A stretch of DNA of 64,000 nt from Alteromonas antoniana (lineage in GTDB: Bacteria > Pseudomonadota > Gammaproteobacteria > Enterobacterales > Alteromonadaceae): positions 48,514 to 112,513 of the forward strand of contig NZ_JAESDH010000018.1 of assembly GCF_019249295.1 (NCBI RefSeq), written 5' to 3'. The notes under the pieces were generated by a model. That model was given only the letters and a program-made list of their open reading frames with translations, made no database searches and was not told the origin of the DNA. Numbering within the stretch: position 1 is the first letter of the stretch; every line of letters starts with the position of its first letter. Both the position numbers and the translations under genes were made by a program. Below, one piece after another: positions 52,434-61,921 of this stretch.

Positions 52434-52797
52434 CCCGAACCTCGTAAGAAAATTAAGAGTCTAAAAATACCTTTATCTTTCTACGGTTACAACAAGACAT
52501 TAGTTTAACAGGACAATTTACTGCTCTATCAGATGGTTAGCAGGTAGTTGCTGTTGCGTTTTATTGCAGGGTTGCGCCAAACACCAATAACTGATTGAGG
52601 GCGAGTTAATCAGACACTGTTACGTTCATTGTCATAATAGCCCGGAGAAAGCGACTGCCGGCAGGCGTATAACACGCAAGAGATGAGGCTACTGAGATTT
52701 ATCGTGGGATGGCGATTTTATAGAAAAAATCAGGCCAGTCTGACACAGATGGACACACCGCATGTATCAGAAGATAGGATAAAGCAGCATTACCTAC
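52434..52797. other. Gene-free stretch
   Basis: It holds the promoter region of the membrane protein at 51849-52433; otherwise nothing recognisable in 364 bases. Confidence 0.45.
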
Positions 52798-53388
52798 TCA
52801 GGCACTGACAGGTAACTCTTTCAGTAACTCGTTTACTTCATAATGCATGGCATCAGGATGAAGGGTCTCGTCCTGACGTAGTCTTGATAGCAGCGTGTCT
52901 GTCTGAGGACGGCCATAAAAATACCAGTCGCATATGTGACGACGCATACCACCTCCCCGCAACTGATAAATATGTGCGACAAACCGGTAGCCTTTGTCGT
53001 AAGCTTTGCGATGAGAGTCGGCTTCATCAATCACGGTGAAACCTCTTTCAGCATATTCTGTCAACGAGGTCACGCCAGCACTTTTAGACGTGAAATAACT
53101 ACTGCCAAGCACACGAATGCGGTCTTTTGCAGCATTTACCACATCTTCCAGTGAGCAGTCCAGGTAGCCCTTGTCCAGCGTACCAAATGCACGACATGCG
53201 TTTGGACAACCTGCAGCCAGACCAATGGAAAACCCAGTGTGCTCTTTGCCTTCCCAAGGGCGTAGCCAGACGTACGGACTAATATGAACATAATATTCAG
53301 TATCATTTACTGATATTTGAAATACATCAGGGATCAATACATTTCTGACATTGACCAACTGATTGGGATTGCGCGGGTCAAATAACAT
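52798..53388 (-). CDS. Hypothetical cytoplasmic protein
   Basis: A 196-residue soluble protein with no signal peptide. Notable parts are a segment with two close cysteines (LAAGCPNACRAFG), several Trp and Tyr residues (YVWLRPWEGKEH, CDWYFYGRP) and an acidic C-terminus. It does not match any family I know. The composition and single long frame support a real gene. Confidence 0.65.
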   Translation of the reverse strand: MLFDPRNPNQLVNVRNVLIPDVFQISVNDTEYYVHISPYVWLRPWEGKEHTGFSIGLAAGCPNACRAFGTLDKGYLDCSLEDVVNAAKDRIRVLGSSYFTSKSAGVTSLTEYAERGFTVIDEADSHRKAYDKGYRFVAHIYQLRGGGMRRHICDWYFYGRPQTDTLLSRLRQDETLHPDAMHYEVNELLKELPVSA

Positions 53389-53774
53389 GAAAAGCCTCTT
53401 TGTCTTATAGACAAAAGTATATAGGATGAGATTTCATATTACACGATTCATTGGGAATTGTCAGATCGATCCGTTCAATTTACATTCAGATCCGATGAAA
53501 CAGGATGAGTTAAATAATTATACTTTGCCGTCAATAACGTTGGCGCAGCCCTATGCTTTTATAAAGCAGTAAACATTAAATTCTGGCAATCTTCGTCGAA
53601 ATCCCCTCCTGGAAATACTGCTTTCAGCTTGAGATAAGTAACTTATCAACCAGGTAACAAGTTGCGTTACCTGTTATTACTCCAGCACAAGATTTAAACC
53701 AGGCAAAGCGACGATGAAACGAATGAACCTCTGGACCGTCGCCCTGCCTGGTATGTCATTGCCGGAAGCCACCC
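53389..53774. other. Hairpin-rich gene-free stretch downstream of doxX
   Basis: Within about 120 bases there are three inverted repeats: GATAAGT/ACTTATC (53633-53647), CAGGTAAC/GTTACCTG with a 7-base loop (53651-53673), and a long imperfect stem (53698-53752). No gene is seen. Confidence 0.55.
53698..53752 (-). terminator. Long imperfect hairpin, probable doxX terminator
   Basis: ACCAGGCA-AA-GCGACG pairs with CGTCGC-CC-TGCCTGGT around a 23-base loop. On the minus strand it lies 23 bases past the doxX stop and is followed by TTTAAATC, a weak U-run. Confidence 0.5.
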
Positions 53775-54227
53775 TCAGCGGCTTCCCTCCAGTTTGTTTT
53801 TGATAACATTATCCACAGAGATGCTGCCCGCTCCCTGAAAAGTCAGCGCCAGTGTTGCTGCAAACAGGGAAAGCGCAAACTCATAGCCGTTGTTCGACAT
53901 AAACAGTCCGTTTTCTATATGCACACTGAAAATGGCAACTAGCATGGTAATTGCAGAAACCAGTGCAGCAGGCCGGGTCAACAATCCAACGATAAGCAGA
54001 ATGCCGCCAAAAAACTCTGCGCTGCCGGCCAGAAGCGCCATTAATATTCCCGGAGCCAATCCGATACTCTCCAGCCACTGCCCCGTTCCTTCAAGACCGT
54101 AGCCTCCAAACCAGCCAAACAGCTTTTGTGCGCCGTGCGCGGTGAGAATGATCCCTACCGGGACGCGCAATACCAAAGCGCCTAACGTGGGGTTGCTGTT
54201 AAATATCAGTGATGTTAATCGATTCAT
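53775..54227 (-). CDS. DoxX family membrane protein
   Basis: A 150-residue protein with four membrane helices of the DoxX family: RVPVGIILTAHGAQKLFGWFGGYGLEGTGQWLESIG, then GSAEFFGGILLIVGLLTRPAAL. Such proteins are linked to oxidative or thiol stress and to quinone-related redox reactions, but the activity is not settled. It is divergent from a LysR regulator 114 bases away that probably controls it. Confidence 0.9.
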   Translation of the reverse strand: MNRLTSLIFNSNPTLGALVLRVPVGIILTAHGAQKLFGWFGGYGLEGTGQWLESIGLAPGILMALLAGSAEFFGGILLIVGLLTRPAALVSAITMLVAIFSVHIENGLFMSNNGYEFALSLFAATLALTFQGAGSISVDNVIKNKLEGSR

Positions 54228-54341
54228 AATTTATCTCCTCAACCGGCGGGATGCCTGTTTTGTGTTTATCACTTTACTCCCCTAAAGAAAGAAGATTAAG
54301 ATGCCTGTTATTGGCTTATTATAAATACAGTATTGATAATA

Positions 54342-55238
54342 ATGGACAGATTTACAGCGATGAGAACGTTCTGTGCAGTGGCAAAGTCAGGCTCTTTCAG
54401 CGCGGCTGCCGACCAACTGACACTCTCCCCCCAACTTGTGAGTAAATATGTTTCGCAATTAGAACAACATCTCGGCGTAAGGCTGCTTAACCGCACAACG
54501 AGACGAGTTCACATTACAGAAGCGGGAGAACGATATCTGGCCAGAGCACTATTTGTTCTTGATGAAGTTGAAGATATGGAGAATGCCGCGGGCGATTCGC
54601 AACAACAGGCGAAAGGTCGCCTGAGAGTCAGTGCGCCGGTTAGTTTCGGCATAAAGCATCTAAGCCAACTGTTTTATGATTTTCAGCAAGTCAACGAGGA
54701 CGTCACTATTGATTGTCAGCTTAATGATCGCAAAGTGGATATTGTTGAGGAAGGTTTCGATATTGCACTTCGCGTTGGGCAACTAAAAGACTCATCACTG
54801 ATTGCCAAAAAGCTGGCGACAGTGCGCTCGGTCATTTGCGCCTCCCCTGCCTACCTTAAGCACCATGGCATGCCGGCCTCACTGGAGGCGCTGCGATCAC
54901 ACAGGTATCTTCGTTACAGTTACCTGGAGCCCTCATCCGCATCGGCGGTTCACAATGCGCTCTCAGACAACAACCACAATAATTTCATCTGCAATAACGG
55001 TGACACCCTGGTACAGATGGCCGTGCAGGGAGCTGGTATTGCACTTCAGCCCACGTTTATTTGCGGCGAGGCGCTGGCAACCGGTGAGCTTGTAGAAATA
55101 TTGCCGGAACTGGCTCCGCCGGATATGGGTTTGTTTGCCATTTATGCGCACCGTCAGCTACTTGCCAGTAAAGTCAGGGCGTTTTTGGATTTTGCCGACG
55201 GCTATTTCGGCTCTCCGCCATACTGGGACGCGTACTAG
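54342..55238 (+). CDS. LysR family transcriptional regulator
   Basis: A 298-residue LysR-type regulator from ATG 54342. The helix-turn-helix region is GSFSAAADQLTLSPQLVSKYVSQLEQHLG, followed by the HITEAGERYL segment and a standard effector domain (about 90-290). It resembles the large CrgA/AaeR-like group that often controls a divergent redox gene. Its divergent neighbour is doxX; a 10-base direct repeat (GATGCCTGTT at 54250 and 54300) lies between them. Confidence 0.9.
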   Translation: MDRFTAMRTFCAVAKSGSFSAAADQLTLSPQLVSKYVSQLEQHLGVRLLNRTTRRVHITEAGERYLARALFVLDEVEDMENAAGDSQQQAKGRLRVSAPVSFGIKHLSQLFYDFQQVNEDVTIDCQLNDRKVDIVEEGFDIALRVGQLKDSSLIAKKLATVRSVICASPAYLKHHGMPASLEALRSHRYLRYSYLEPSSASAVHNALSDNNHNNFICNNGDTLVQMAVQGAGIALQPTFICGEALATGELVEILPELAPPDMGLFAIYAHRQLLASKVRAFLDFADGYFGSPPYWDAY

Positions 55239-55331
55239 CCGTTAGCCGTTTTCAATAGTTAATTGCCCTTGTTTAAGTAATGCTTTGATGTTTGTAAGCC
55301 TTACGAATAATGCAGTGCGCATCCTGAAGTC

Positions 55332-55862
55332 CTAATCAATGTAACCGCTCCCTATAGCTCTGAAGGGAAGCTCCAGCCCCAGTTCAGGCACCTGCTGCCC
55401 AACCCACGCCGGAAAGGTATTGCTGTTTGGCCCGGGGAAAACCTTATATTCATCAGCATAAGGATAACGGTTTATCGCTGCCGTTACTTTCGGGATCAAC
55501 TGCTGAGCCTTCGCCCCTGTAACCGACAGTATTTTGTCTGGCCGGGCACCGTACCAATAACGATCCGGCGTCTCTGTGGTGTACTCCCGAAGTGCAGGTA
55601 AACCTGAGTCCACACGCCAGCCAATCACCTCAAACACACGATATTCACTTGCATCCAGAGGCTTTACCGCAATCCACGTATGAACCGCAAACCATCCCCG
55701 CCAGCTAAACGCATCGGCGGCGTAGACCTCAATCACGGCATCTTTCGTCGTTGCAGGGTCCGGTGCAATACCTGCCGGCTCCCGACTCGCTGTTCGCCAG
55801 TCCGGACTTTGACAGCCACTAAGCACCATAACGATCGCAGCGACTAATATTAACGCTCTCAC
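55332..55862 (-). CDS. DUF3750 family lipoprotein
   Basis: A 176-residue lipoprotein (lipobox LSGC, Cys17) that matches DUF3750: AVIEVYAADAFSWRGWFAVHTWIAVKP, EVIGWRVDSGLPALRE, YPYADEYKVFPGPNSNTFPAWV and the terminal FRAIGSGYI. The H..W and GPNSNTF segments could form an active site, but no reaction has been established that I know of. It is divergent from the alpha/beta hydrolase gene. Confidence 0.88.
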   Translation of the reverse strand: MRALILVAAIVMVLSGCQSPDWRTASREPAGIAPDPATTKDAVIEVYAADAFSWRGWFAVHTWIAVKPLDASEYRVFEVIGWRVDSGLPALREYTTETPDRYWYGARPDKILSVTGAKAQQLIPKVTAAINRYPYADEYKVFPGPNSNTFPAWVGQQVPELGLELPFRAIGSGYID

Positions 55863-55957
55863 ACTGTCTCCCTAAAAATGAATTGTAGAAGATGAGGCTG
55901 ATCCCGGTGTCGATAAACCTCCTATCTACTACTAATAATTATCAGAGGGATAATACG

Positions 55958-56848
55958 TTGACGGGAAAAGGTTGGATTATTGCCGCGGTTTTAGGCACCT
56001 TCGTTTGGTTAGGGTATACGTACCGCACAGATATCGGTCTGTGGGGCATCAACAAGGCGGTAGTGCTTACCACAAACGCGTCAATTGAACGCAATGTCGC
56101 GTTTGGAGAAGCGCCCTGGCAACTGCTGGATATTTACTCGCAGCCACAGGCCGCTCCCGTTGTCATTTTCATTTACGGTGGAAGCTGGTCATCGGGAAAA
56201 AAATCTGAATACGCGTTTGTTGCCGATGCGTTCTATCGTAAAGGTTATACCGTGGTCATTCCTGATTACGCGAAATATCCGGACGTCACCTACCCCACCT
56301 TTGTGGAAGACGTTTCTGCTGCGATAGCGTGGACGTTCAAAAACATCGCAAAAGATACCAACCAGCCGCTATACCTCGCAGCGCATTCTGCCGGTGCACA
56401 TTCTGCCGCACTGGTTTCATCAGACGCGGGGTACCTGCAAACGCATGATCTCACACCATCAGTGATAACCGCCTTTGCCGGTCTCGCCGGGCCTTACAAT
56501 TTCACACCGGAAGATCCGCAGTACGTGAAAACATTCGGGAAAGACAATTTTACTGACATGAAGGCAAATACCCATGTCAGCGGAAATGAACCCTCAACAT
56601 TATTACTGCACGCGAAAGGCGACGAAATTGTTGCAATGAAAAACGCGTTGTCTTTTGAAGATGCATTGCAAAAGGAAAACGTCTACGTTGAAACGGCCTT
56701 TTTCCCTGAATCTCTGAATCATATCGATATGGTATTACAGCTTCATCCGTGGTTTGAGAATGACCATCAGATCCTGGGCGCTATCGATCAGTTTTTTACA
56801 ACGCAGACGCATAAGCACGATACGAACAGCCGGACTTCGAAATTGTAA
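55958..56848 (+). CDS. Alpha/beta hydrolase, carboxylesterase-like, membrane-anchored
   Basis: A 296-residue esterase-like enzyme. I use the TTG at 55958, eight bases after GAGGG; an ATG at 55892 gives 22 more residues but has no usable site and leaves little room for a promoter. An N-terminal hydrophobic helix (about 5-22) anchors or exports it. The oxyanion segment is FIYGGSW (HGGxW type), the nucleophile elbow is AAHSAGAHSA, and the acid and histidine are probably in HAKGDEIV and SLNHIDMV. It is similar to HSL/BD-FAE esterases. The substrate is unknown. Confidence 0.85.
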   Translation: MTGKGWIIAAVLGTFVWLGYTYRTDIGLWGINKAVVLTTNASIERNVAFGEAPWQLLDIYSQPQAAPVVIFIYGGSWSSGKKSEYAFVADAFYRKGYTVVIPDYAKYPDVTYPTFVEDVSAAIAWTFKNIAKDTNQPLYLAAHSAGAHSAALVSSDAGYLQTHDLTPSVITAFAGLAGPYNFTPEDPQYVKTFGKDNFTDMKANTHVSGNEPSTLLLHAKGDEIVAMKNALSFEDALQKENVYVETAFFPESLNHIDMVLQLHPWFENDHQILGAIDQFFTTQTHKHDTNSRTSKL

Positions 56849-57102
56849 AAGGACACACCTGCATTTCAGCATTGTACAAGATTCGCTTGAAGTGAACTCA
56901 GACTCCCCTGCTCAGCGTAACCGGGAATTCGATGACAAAGATCAATAAGTGTCGAATTATTAATGACATGAGAAACGATGGGTTCGACAAATTCCGCTCT
57001 GGTCGTTATCTTTAAAACATATCATTAATAGATACAGCGATAAGTGCACCGAGTTTAGCGCCTGAGATCCCTCGCTGTCACCACGAAAACGCAGTGAAAG
57101 TT

Positions 57103-58329
57103 ATGTTCTGGAAATTGTATAACACTATCGAGCGCACGTTCTTTTATACGCTTACCCGCAAAATCATTGGCAACATTACTTTTTTATTTTTATTCCAGCT
57201 GGCCAGCTTCTATCTTCTGTTTGAGTATGCCGATTCGGATTCCGGCGACAATGAAAGTTTGAAAACGGCTACAATTGTCTTATTTGCCGGCAGTCTTTTG
57301 TGTTTTGGCTTTACCCTGTTTTACCTGCATTACCTGATTGTGCGCCCGGTAAAATCCTTGCTCGCCACGCTTAACAATATTAACCACACCAAAGGGGATA
57401 TCAGAACGCACCTGCCTTCCTTTACCCGTGACGAATTTCAGGAACTGTCTGAAGCCTATAACCTGTTCGTCGATAATCTCGCGGGATTAATGACGCGGAT
57501 CCACATGCAGGCCCAACAGGCAAGTCAGGCCAACCAGGAAGTGGCAAGTCTGGTGGGTACTGCATTCAGCGATGTCGATGCGCAAAAAACGTTGAGTCAT
57601 AAGATGTCAGCGTCCAGTCAACAGATCAGTAAAAGTATCGGACATATTGTTGAGGCATCGGGCTCGGTAGCTGAAAACAACAAATCCAATTTAACCAGTG
57701 CAAATAACGCCAACAATGAACTGTCACAATCCCACAGCCAAATTGATAACATCAGTCAGTTGTTGTCGCAGTTCTCTAAAACCGTGGACGGATTGCAACA
57801 AAACGCCGGAAACGTCAGAAATATTCTGAAGATGGTTGTCGAATTTGCCGATCAGACAAACCTTCTGGCATTAAATGCGGCCATTGAGGCTGCCCGTGCA
57901 GGAGAAGCTGGCAGAGGGTTTGCCGTTGTGGCAGACGAGGTTCGGACACTGTCTGCCAAAGTTGCAGATGCCACACAGCAAATCAGTACCTTCCTCAGCG
58001 ATATGGAAAAACTGGTTGATGAAACGCAAAACGAATCTTCCCGACTTATCGAAGAGTCAGAAGCTATGCGGGAAAAACTATCCTCAACGAATGCGACTTT
58101 CAATAACATGATTGCCGATTTTGAGCGCAACACGTCAGAGTTCACCAACATCACGCATGCTGTGGAATCGTTAAAGTCGCAATATCAACAGGCTGATCGT
58201 TCTGTTGCGGACATAACAGAACTGAGTGACAGAGTGAAACAGCAAATGGAACAGGTAGATTCACATGCTAAAGAGGCCAAATCACAATCCAACAGCACCA
58301 GCGAGCAACTGTCCCAGTTTGTGAAGTGA
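57103..58329 (+). CDS. Methyl-accepting chemotaxis protein without a sensory domain
   Basis: A 408-residue receptor from ATG 57103 (a GTG three codons upstream is possible). Two membrane helices (about 20-42 and 58-82) enclose only about 16 periplasmic residues, so there is no ligand-binding domain. A HAMP-like region ([16 protein letters not shown], about 84-135) and the signalling domain follow, with the conserved tip [19 protein letters not shown] and [12 protein letters not shown]. There is no C-terminal NWETF-type CheR tether. It may sense membrane state or an internal cue. Confidence 0.9.
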   Translation: MFWKLYNTIERTFFYTLTRKIIGNITFLFLFQLASFYLLFEYADSDSGDNESLKTATIVLFAGSLLCFGFTLFYLHYLIVRPVKSLLATLNNINHTKGDIRTHLPSFTRDEFQELSEAYNLFVDNLAGLMTRIHMQAQQASQANQEVASLVGTAFSDVDAQKTLSHKMSASSQQISKSIGHIVEASGSVAENNKSNLTSANNANNELSQSHSQIDNISQLLSQFSKTVDGLQQNAGNVRNILKMVVEFADQTNLLALNAAIEAARAGEAGRGFAVVADEVRTLSAKVADATQQISTFLSDMEKLVDETQNESSRLIEESEAMREKLSSTNATFNNMIADFERNTSEFTNITHAVESLKSQYQQADRSVADITELSDRVKQQMEQVDSHAKEAKSQSNSTSEQLSQFVK

Positions 58330-58511
58330 TTCGCTTAGCTAACTCAGCCATTCCGGGTTCCGGGGCAGTTAGTTTATTTACTGCTTCTGGAGGTTTTCAG
58401 CGTTATTTATTCAAAGGTGAGAACGTTGGATCGTTCTGGAAAAGCGTATGTAATGAAATACGTCGTCAGGATGCAGAGCGAATCAGGAAATTTCTGGGGG
58501 CTGAAAGGAAT

Positions 58512-58531
58512 GTAGCCCCTTTCGGGGCTAC
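58512..58531. repeat. Perfect hairpin downstream of the chemotaxis receptor gene
   Basis: GTAGCCCC and GGGGCTAC form an 8-bp stem with a TTTC loop, 182 bases after the receptor stop. No U-run follows, so a terminator role is uncertain. Confidence 0.45.
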
Positions 58532-58590
58532 GATGCGGAGATAGGCTCCGCAACCATGTTGAACAGATGTCACATGGCGTGAAATTACGG

Positions 58591-58986
58591 TTAGATGCGG
58601 CCGCTTAGCTCTGCAGCGATTGGGCTATCCTGAAGACCTTGCTCAGCAATCCACGCTTGAAGCGTTTTGCCATCGGCTTCTGGCGCAGTCAGGTCACGGC
58701 TTGGCATTTTCTTAACCAGAAGCGTGCCTACTTCTACTGCGTTGTTTTTGATAGCAGCACGGATAAGGCTTTGTCCGTCGCACGAAATACCGGTGTAGTA
58801 ATCGTGTAGTTTCAGACGGTAATCAGACTCAACGCTACGCATTTTTTTACGTAACTCGCCTTTGTCGTCAGCTTGTACAATGTTACAGATGTTAGCCAGA
58901 GCGTCGTTGATGTTCGCGTGTGCAACATTAGAGTATGCAAGAGTAGAAGCAGCAACGATCAAAGAAGTTTTAACAATTTTCAACAT
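58591..58986 (-). CDS. DUF3718 family secreted protein
   Basis: A 131-residue periplasmic protein from ATG 58986, which has AAGGA upstream. A signal peptide (1-24, ending AHA) is followed by the DUF3718 pattern: LANICNIVQADDKGELRKKMRSVESDYRLKLHDYYTGISCDGQSLIRAA. The two cysteines probably form a disulfide. The family is mainly found in Alteromonadales and has no known function. Confidence 0.85.
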   Translation of the reverse strand: MLKIVKTSLIVAASTLAYSNVAHANINDALANICNIVQADDKGELRKKMRSVESDYRLKLHDYYTGISCDGQSLIRAAIKNNAVEVGTLLVKKMPSRDLTAPEADGKTLQAWIAEQGLQDSPIAAELSGRI

Positions 58987-59353
58987 GGTTATTATCCTTG
59001 AGTTATTAGTTTTTTTGCTCACTGGGTGAGTACGGAAGCAATTAAACGGCATTTCAGGAGAAGAGAAAATAACCAGGACGATACTAAAGTATAATAACCC
59101 ATACCATAGAGGCAGGAATTCCGCTCAAGACGTGCTAAATGCACGTTGATTCAGGAAAGCCCCTGCCAAATAGCGAGCAATAAAATCATTTTTAAATTAG
59201 ATAGATAAGAATTGGCGACCTGGCTTATCAGAAGTATTTTTCGCCCTACACACCTCTGCTTATATCGCTCACACTACGCGTTGTCGCTTTTTACGTTTTG
59301 CAGTGAATGCGCCTACTCAGACTGTGATTACGCCAGAATGACTACAACCTTGC

Positions 59354-59674
59354 TCATCCGCCCACCCGCTTTTTGTCCGAATCAGAAAATGACAGGTTTG
59401 TACCTTCCCAAAGCAACAGACCGTACACTGCACTGATAATCAACCACACGAATGCAGTGATTAAAATGTGTTGTAACGGATTGTCAGCTTTAACTGTAAT
59501 GGATTGATGCGATATCAGCATGAACAACAAAAATGACAGCAGTCCCCAACGACATATCCCCTGCTCGATGATGAAGCGGGCTTTCCCGCGCCTTTGAATT
59601 GATATCCACCTGGTTTGCTCAGCCACAGACCAATTCTGGTAAAGTGAACAGTATTTTTTAAGAATCTTGTTCAT
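59354..59674 (-). CDS. Small membrane protein, unknown function
   Basis: A 106-residue protein from ATG 59674, nine bases after AAGGA; an ATG nine bases upstream overlaps that site. A hydrophilic aromatic N-terminal part is followed by two membrane helices (about 46-61 and 72-90) and a short charged tail. The family is unknown to me. Confidence 0.6.
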   Translation of the reverse strand: MNKILKKYCSLYQNWSVAEQTRWISIQRRGKARFIIEQGICRWGLLSFLLFMLISHQSITVKADNPLQHILITAFVWLIISAVYGLLLWEGTNLSFSDSDKKRVGG

Positions 59675-59895
59675 GTTATCCATTCCTTAATTATTGCATT
59701 TCCAATCCTTTATTAGTCCGACGACAGTCTTCAGACGCAGTGTATTGCGCGGTGTTCCGAATTGCGCCTGTCTTTAAGGCCGGAAATGATCCGTTTTCCG
59801 TCTTATTGCGCTTCGCTGAAATAAAATCGACAGGTAATTTGGTTCTTTGCTAATAAGCACGTAAAGTAGGATAAGTGCGATAACGAGCGGTTAAA

Positions 59896-61770
59896 ATGCA
59901 AAACATACCATCAAACTCTCCGCTAACTGCGGCAAACATTCTACAAACAGATGGTTTGAAGGAGGTACGTCGTTATCGGTTGATGCAAATATGTTCAGCC
60001 ACAGCGCTGGGCCTGCTTGCATCATTATTAGTTGCCAGAGGGATTACTTTTTATCTGTTCCTTGCCGGTCTTTGTTGTCTGGGCCTGGCACTTCTGTTGG
60101 CTTATAAACATAAAACCTCTGCATCTGCCTATATTTTACTGGGCTGTATGTCGGCAATGCTATTTGCATTCGCCATCACTGGCGCCGGTATGTTTGACCT
60201 TGCCATTCTTGGTTATCCCAGTATGTTTATTTTTGCGGCATTGCTGGGAGGCGTCTGGCTGTTTATTACCATGCTACTGTTCGTTATTGCACTATGCATC
60301 GCCATAGTCTGGCTAACGTTGCACGGTATTATTGATCCGAACATTCCCTACCTCAGCTGGACTCACTTACTGTTTATTCTGGTAATATTTATCGTTACCG
60401 GGTTCAGCGTTTTTATTCTGGTCAGGGATATCAAAACCCTGATGCATTCATTACAAGCTGAAAATATAAAAGTACAGCACAGCCGGGCGCAGATACAACA
60501 CCTCGCCCACCATGACGTGCTGACTGATTTACCAAACCGGCTTTACGGGGAGAAGCTGTTTAATCAGCTTCATGATGTATGCTCTCAGGATAACCGGGAG
60601 CTGGCGATACTGTTTATTGATCTGGATAACTTCAAGCCGGTGAATGATGCACTGGGCCACGAAGCCGGCGACCGCTTGCTGGAGTTGTTAAGCAAGCGTT
60701 TGAATCAACAGTTGGGCCCACAGCAACACCTTATTCGCTTTGGTGGCGACGAGTTTTTGCTGATAGCCCCTATCAATGATTCCTTACGCGAGATCCACGC
60801 TCTGGCGAGCACAATTATCGACCTGTGCGCGAAAGAATTTATCATCATGCAAACCCGCATCGTTATTTCTGCATCAATAGGAATTGCCGTCGCTCCGCAA
60901 CATGGAAACCAGTTTAAACAGCTTTGCCGGAAAGCCGATATTGCCATGTATCAGGCCAAAAAAGTGGGCAGGAAGACCTACCATTTTTATGATGCAGAGA
61001 TGGATAAGGGAAGCGAAGATAAATTCGCACTTTTTCAACAATTACATCAGGCTGTCACATCACAGCAGTTTGCACTGTTTTATCAGCCGATTGTCGACTT
61101 GCGAAGCGGCAAAACGATTGCAGTAGAAGCACTTTTGCGCTGGCCGCAGCCTGACGGAAGTATGATAAGTCCGGATGAGTTTATTCCTCTGGCTGAGAGC
61201 AGCGGTGTTATTACCGAACTTGGCAAATGGGTAATTAACGAAGCCTGCCTTTTCTGCGCGGCTTTGCGCAACTCTTCGTCTCCTGATCTGAAAGTCGCCG
61301 TGAATTTGTCTGTGGTGCAGTTTGCCGATGGTAATCTCCAGCAAACCGTAGAATCAGCGCTGAACAATGCGAATCTGCCGGCAAACGCTCTCGAACTGGA
61401 GCTCACCGAGTCTCAGCTTCTGGATGATAAAGACCAGATCCAGTCACAGCTCAAGTCTCTGGACGAACTGGGCGTGTCAGTGGCTATCGACGACTTTGGC
61501 ACGGGATATTCTAATCTTGGTTACCTGCGCCACTTTAATGCCAGAAAACTCAAAATAGACCGCTCTTTTGTCAGCGCGCTGACCACCGATGCAGACAATG
61601 AAGAAATCGTCAAAGCCATTATCACCATGGCCGATAGTCTGGGACTGGAGATTGTCGCGGAAGGCATTGAGGATGAAGCCACACTGGGTAAGCTGATGAT
61701 GCTTGGCTGTCACGCCGGGCAAGGCTACTACTGGTCGAAACCGGTACCCGGCTCAAAACTGTCTCTCTGA
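59896..61770 (+). CDS. Membrane GGDEF-EAL c-di-GMP enzyme, both motifs intact
   Basis: A 624-residue inner-membrane protein with six membrane helices in the first 180 residues (about 30-180), a short coiled coil, GGDEF (about 205-360, FGGDEF intact) and EAL (about 375-615, with VEALLRW, VNLSV, ELTES, DDFGTGYSN, LKIDRSF, AEGIE and QGYYWSKP). Both activities look possible. The I-site RxxD is replaced by PQQH. The multi-helix N-terminus resembles an integral membrane sensor. Confidence 0.92.
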   Translation: MQNIPSNSPLTAANILQTDGLKEVRRYRLMQICSATALGLLASLLVARGITFYLFLAGLCCLGLALLLAYKHKTSASAYILLGCMSAMLFAFAITGAGMFDLAILGYPSMFIFAALLGGVWLFITMLLFVIALCIAIVWLTLHGIIDPNIPYLSWTHLLFILVIFIVTGFSVFILVRDIKTLMHSLQAENIKVQHSRAQIQHLAHHDVLTDLPNRLYGEKLFNQLHDVCSQDNRELAILFIDLDNFKPVNDALGHEAGDRLLELLSKRLNQQLGPQQHLIRFGGDEFLLIAPINDSLREIHALASTIIDLCAKEFIIMQTRIVISASIGIAVAPQHGNQFKQLCRKADIAMYQAKKVGRKTYHFYDAEMDKGSEDKFALFQQLHQAVTSQQFALFYQPIVDLRSGKTIAVEALLRWPQPDGSMISPDEFIPLAESSGVITELGKWVINEACLFCAALRNSSSPDLKVAVNLSVVQFADGNLQQTVESALNNANLPANALELELTESQLLDDKDQIQSQLKSLDELGVSVAIDDFGTGYSNLGYLRHFNARKLKIDRSFVSALTTDADNEEIVKAIITMADSLGLEIVAEGIEDEATLGKLMMLGCHAGQGYYWSKPVPGSKLSL

Positions 61771-61863
61771 TCCCTTCCCCCTCTGTTTCACGATGTTAGG
61801 CGTGAGAAGCAATTTCAATAACCCCTGATAATTGCTAGTCTTCATGACTATAAAATGTTGTTT

Positions 61864-61897
61864 CGTCATTGCCCGGGCCGACGCTCCGGCAATGACG
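61864..61897 (+). promoter_or_regulatory. Leader hairpin of the decarboxylase gene
   Basis: CGTCATTGCC and GGCAATGACG form a perfect 10-bp stem with a 14-base loop, ending 13 bases before the AAGGA site of the decarboxylase. No U-run follows, so it is more likely to act on translation or RNA stability than as a terminator. Confidence 0.5.
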
Positions 61898-61921
61898 CTA
61901 TTAATGATGAAAGGAAACTCT

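Noticed and set aside
58326..58544. 72-codon ORF at the end of the chemotaxis receptor gene
   Set aside because: It has a weak GTG start and runs into a hairpin; nothing in the sequence supports a protein.
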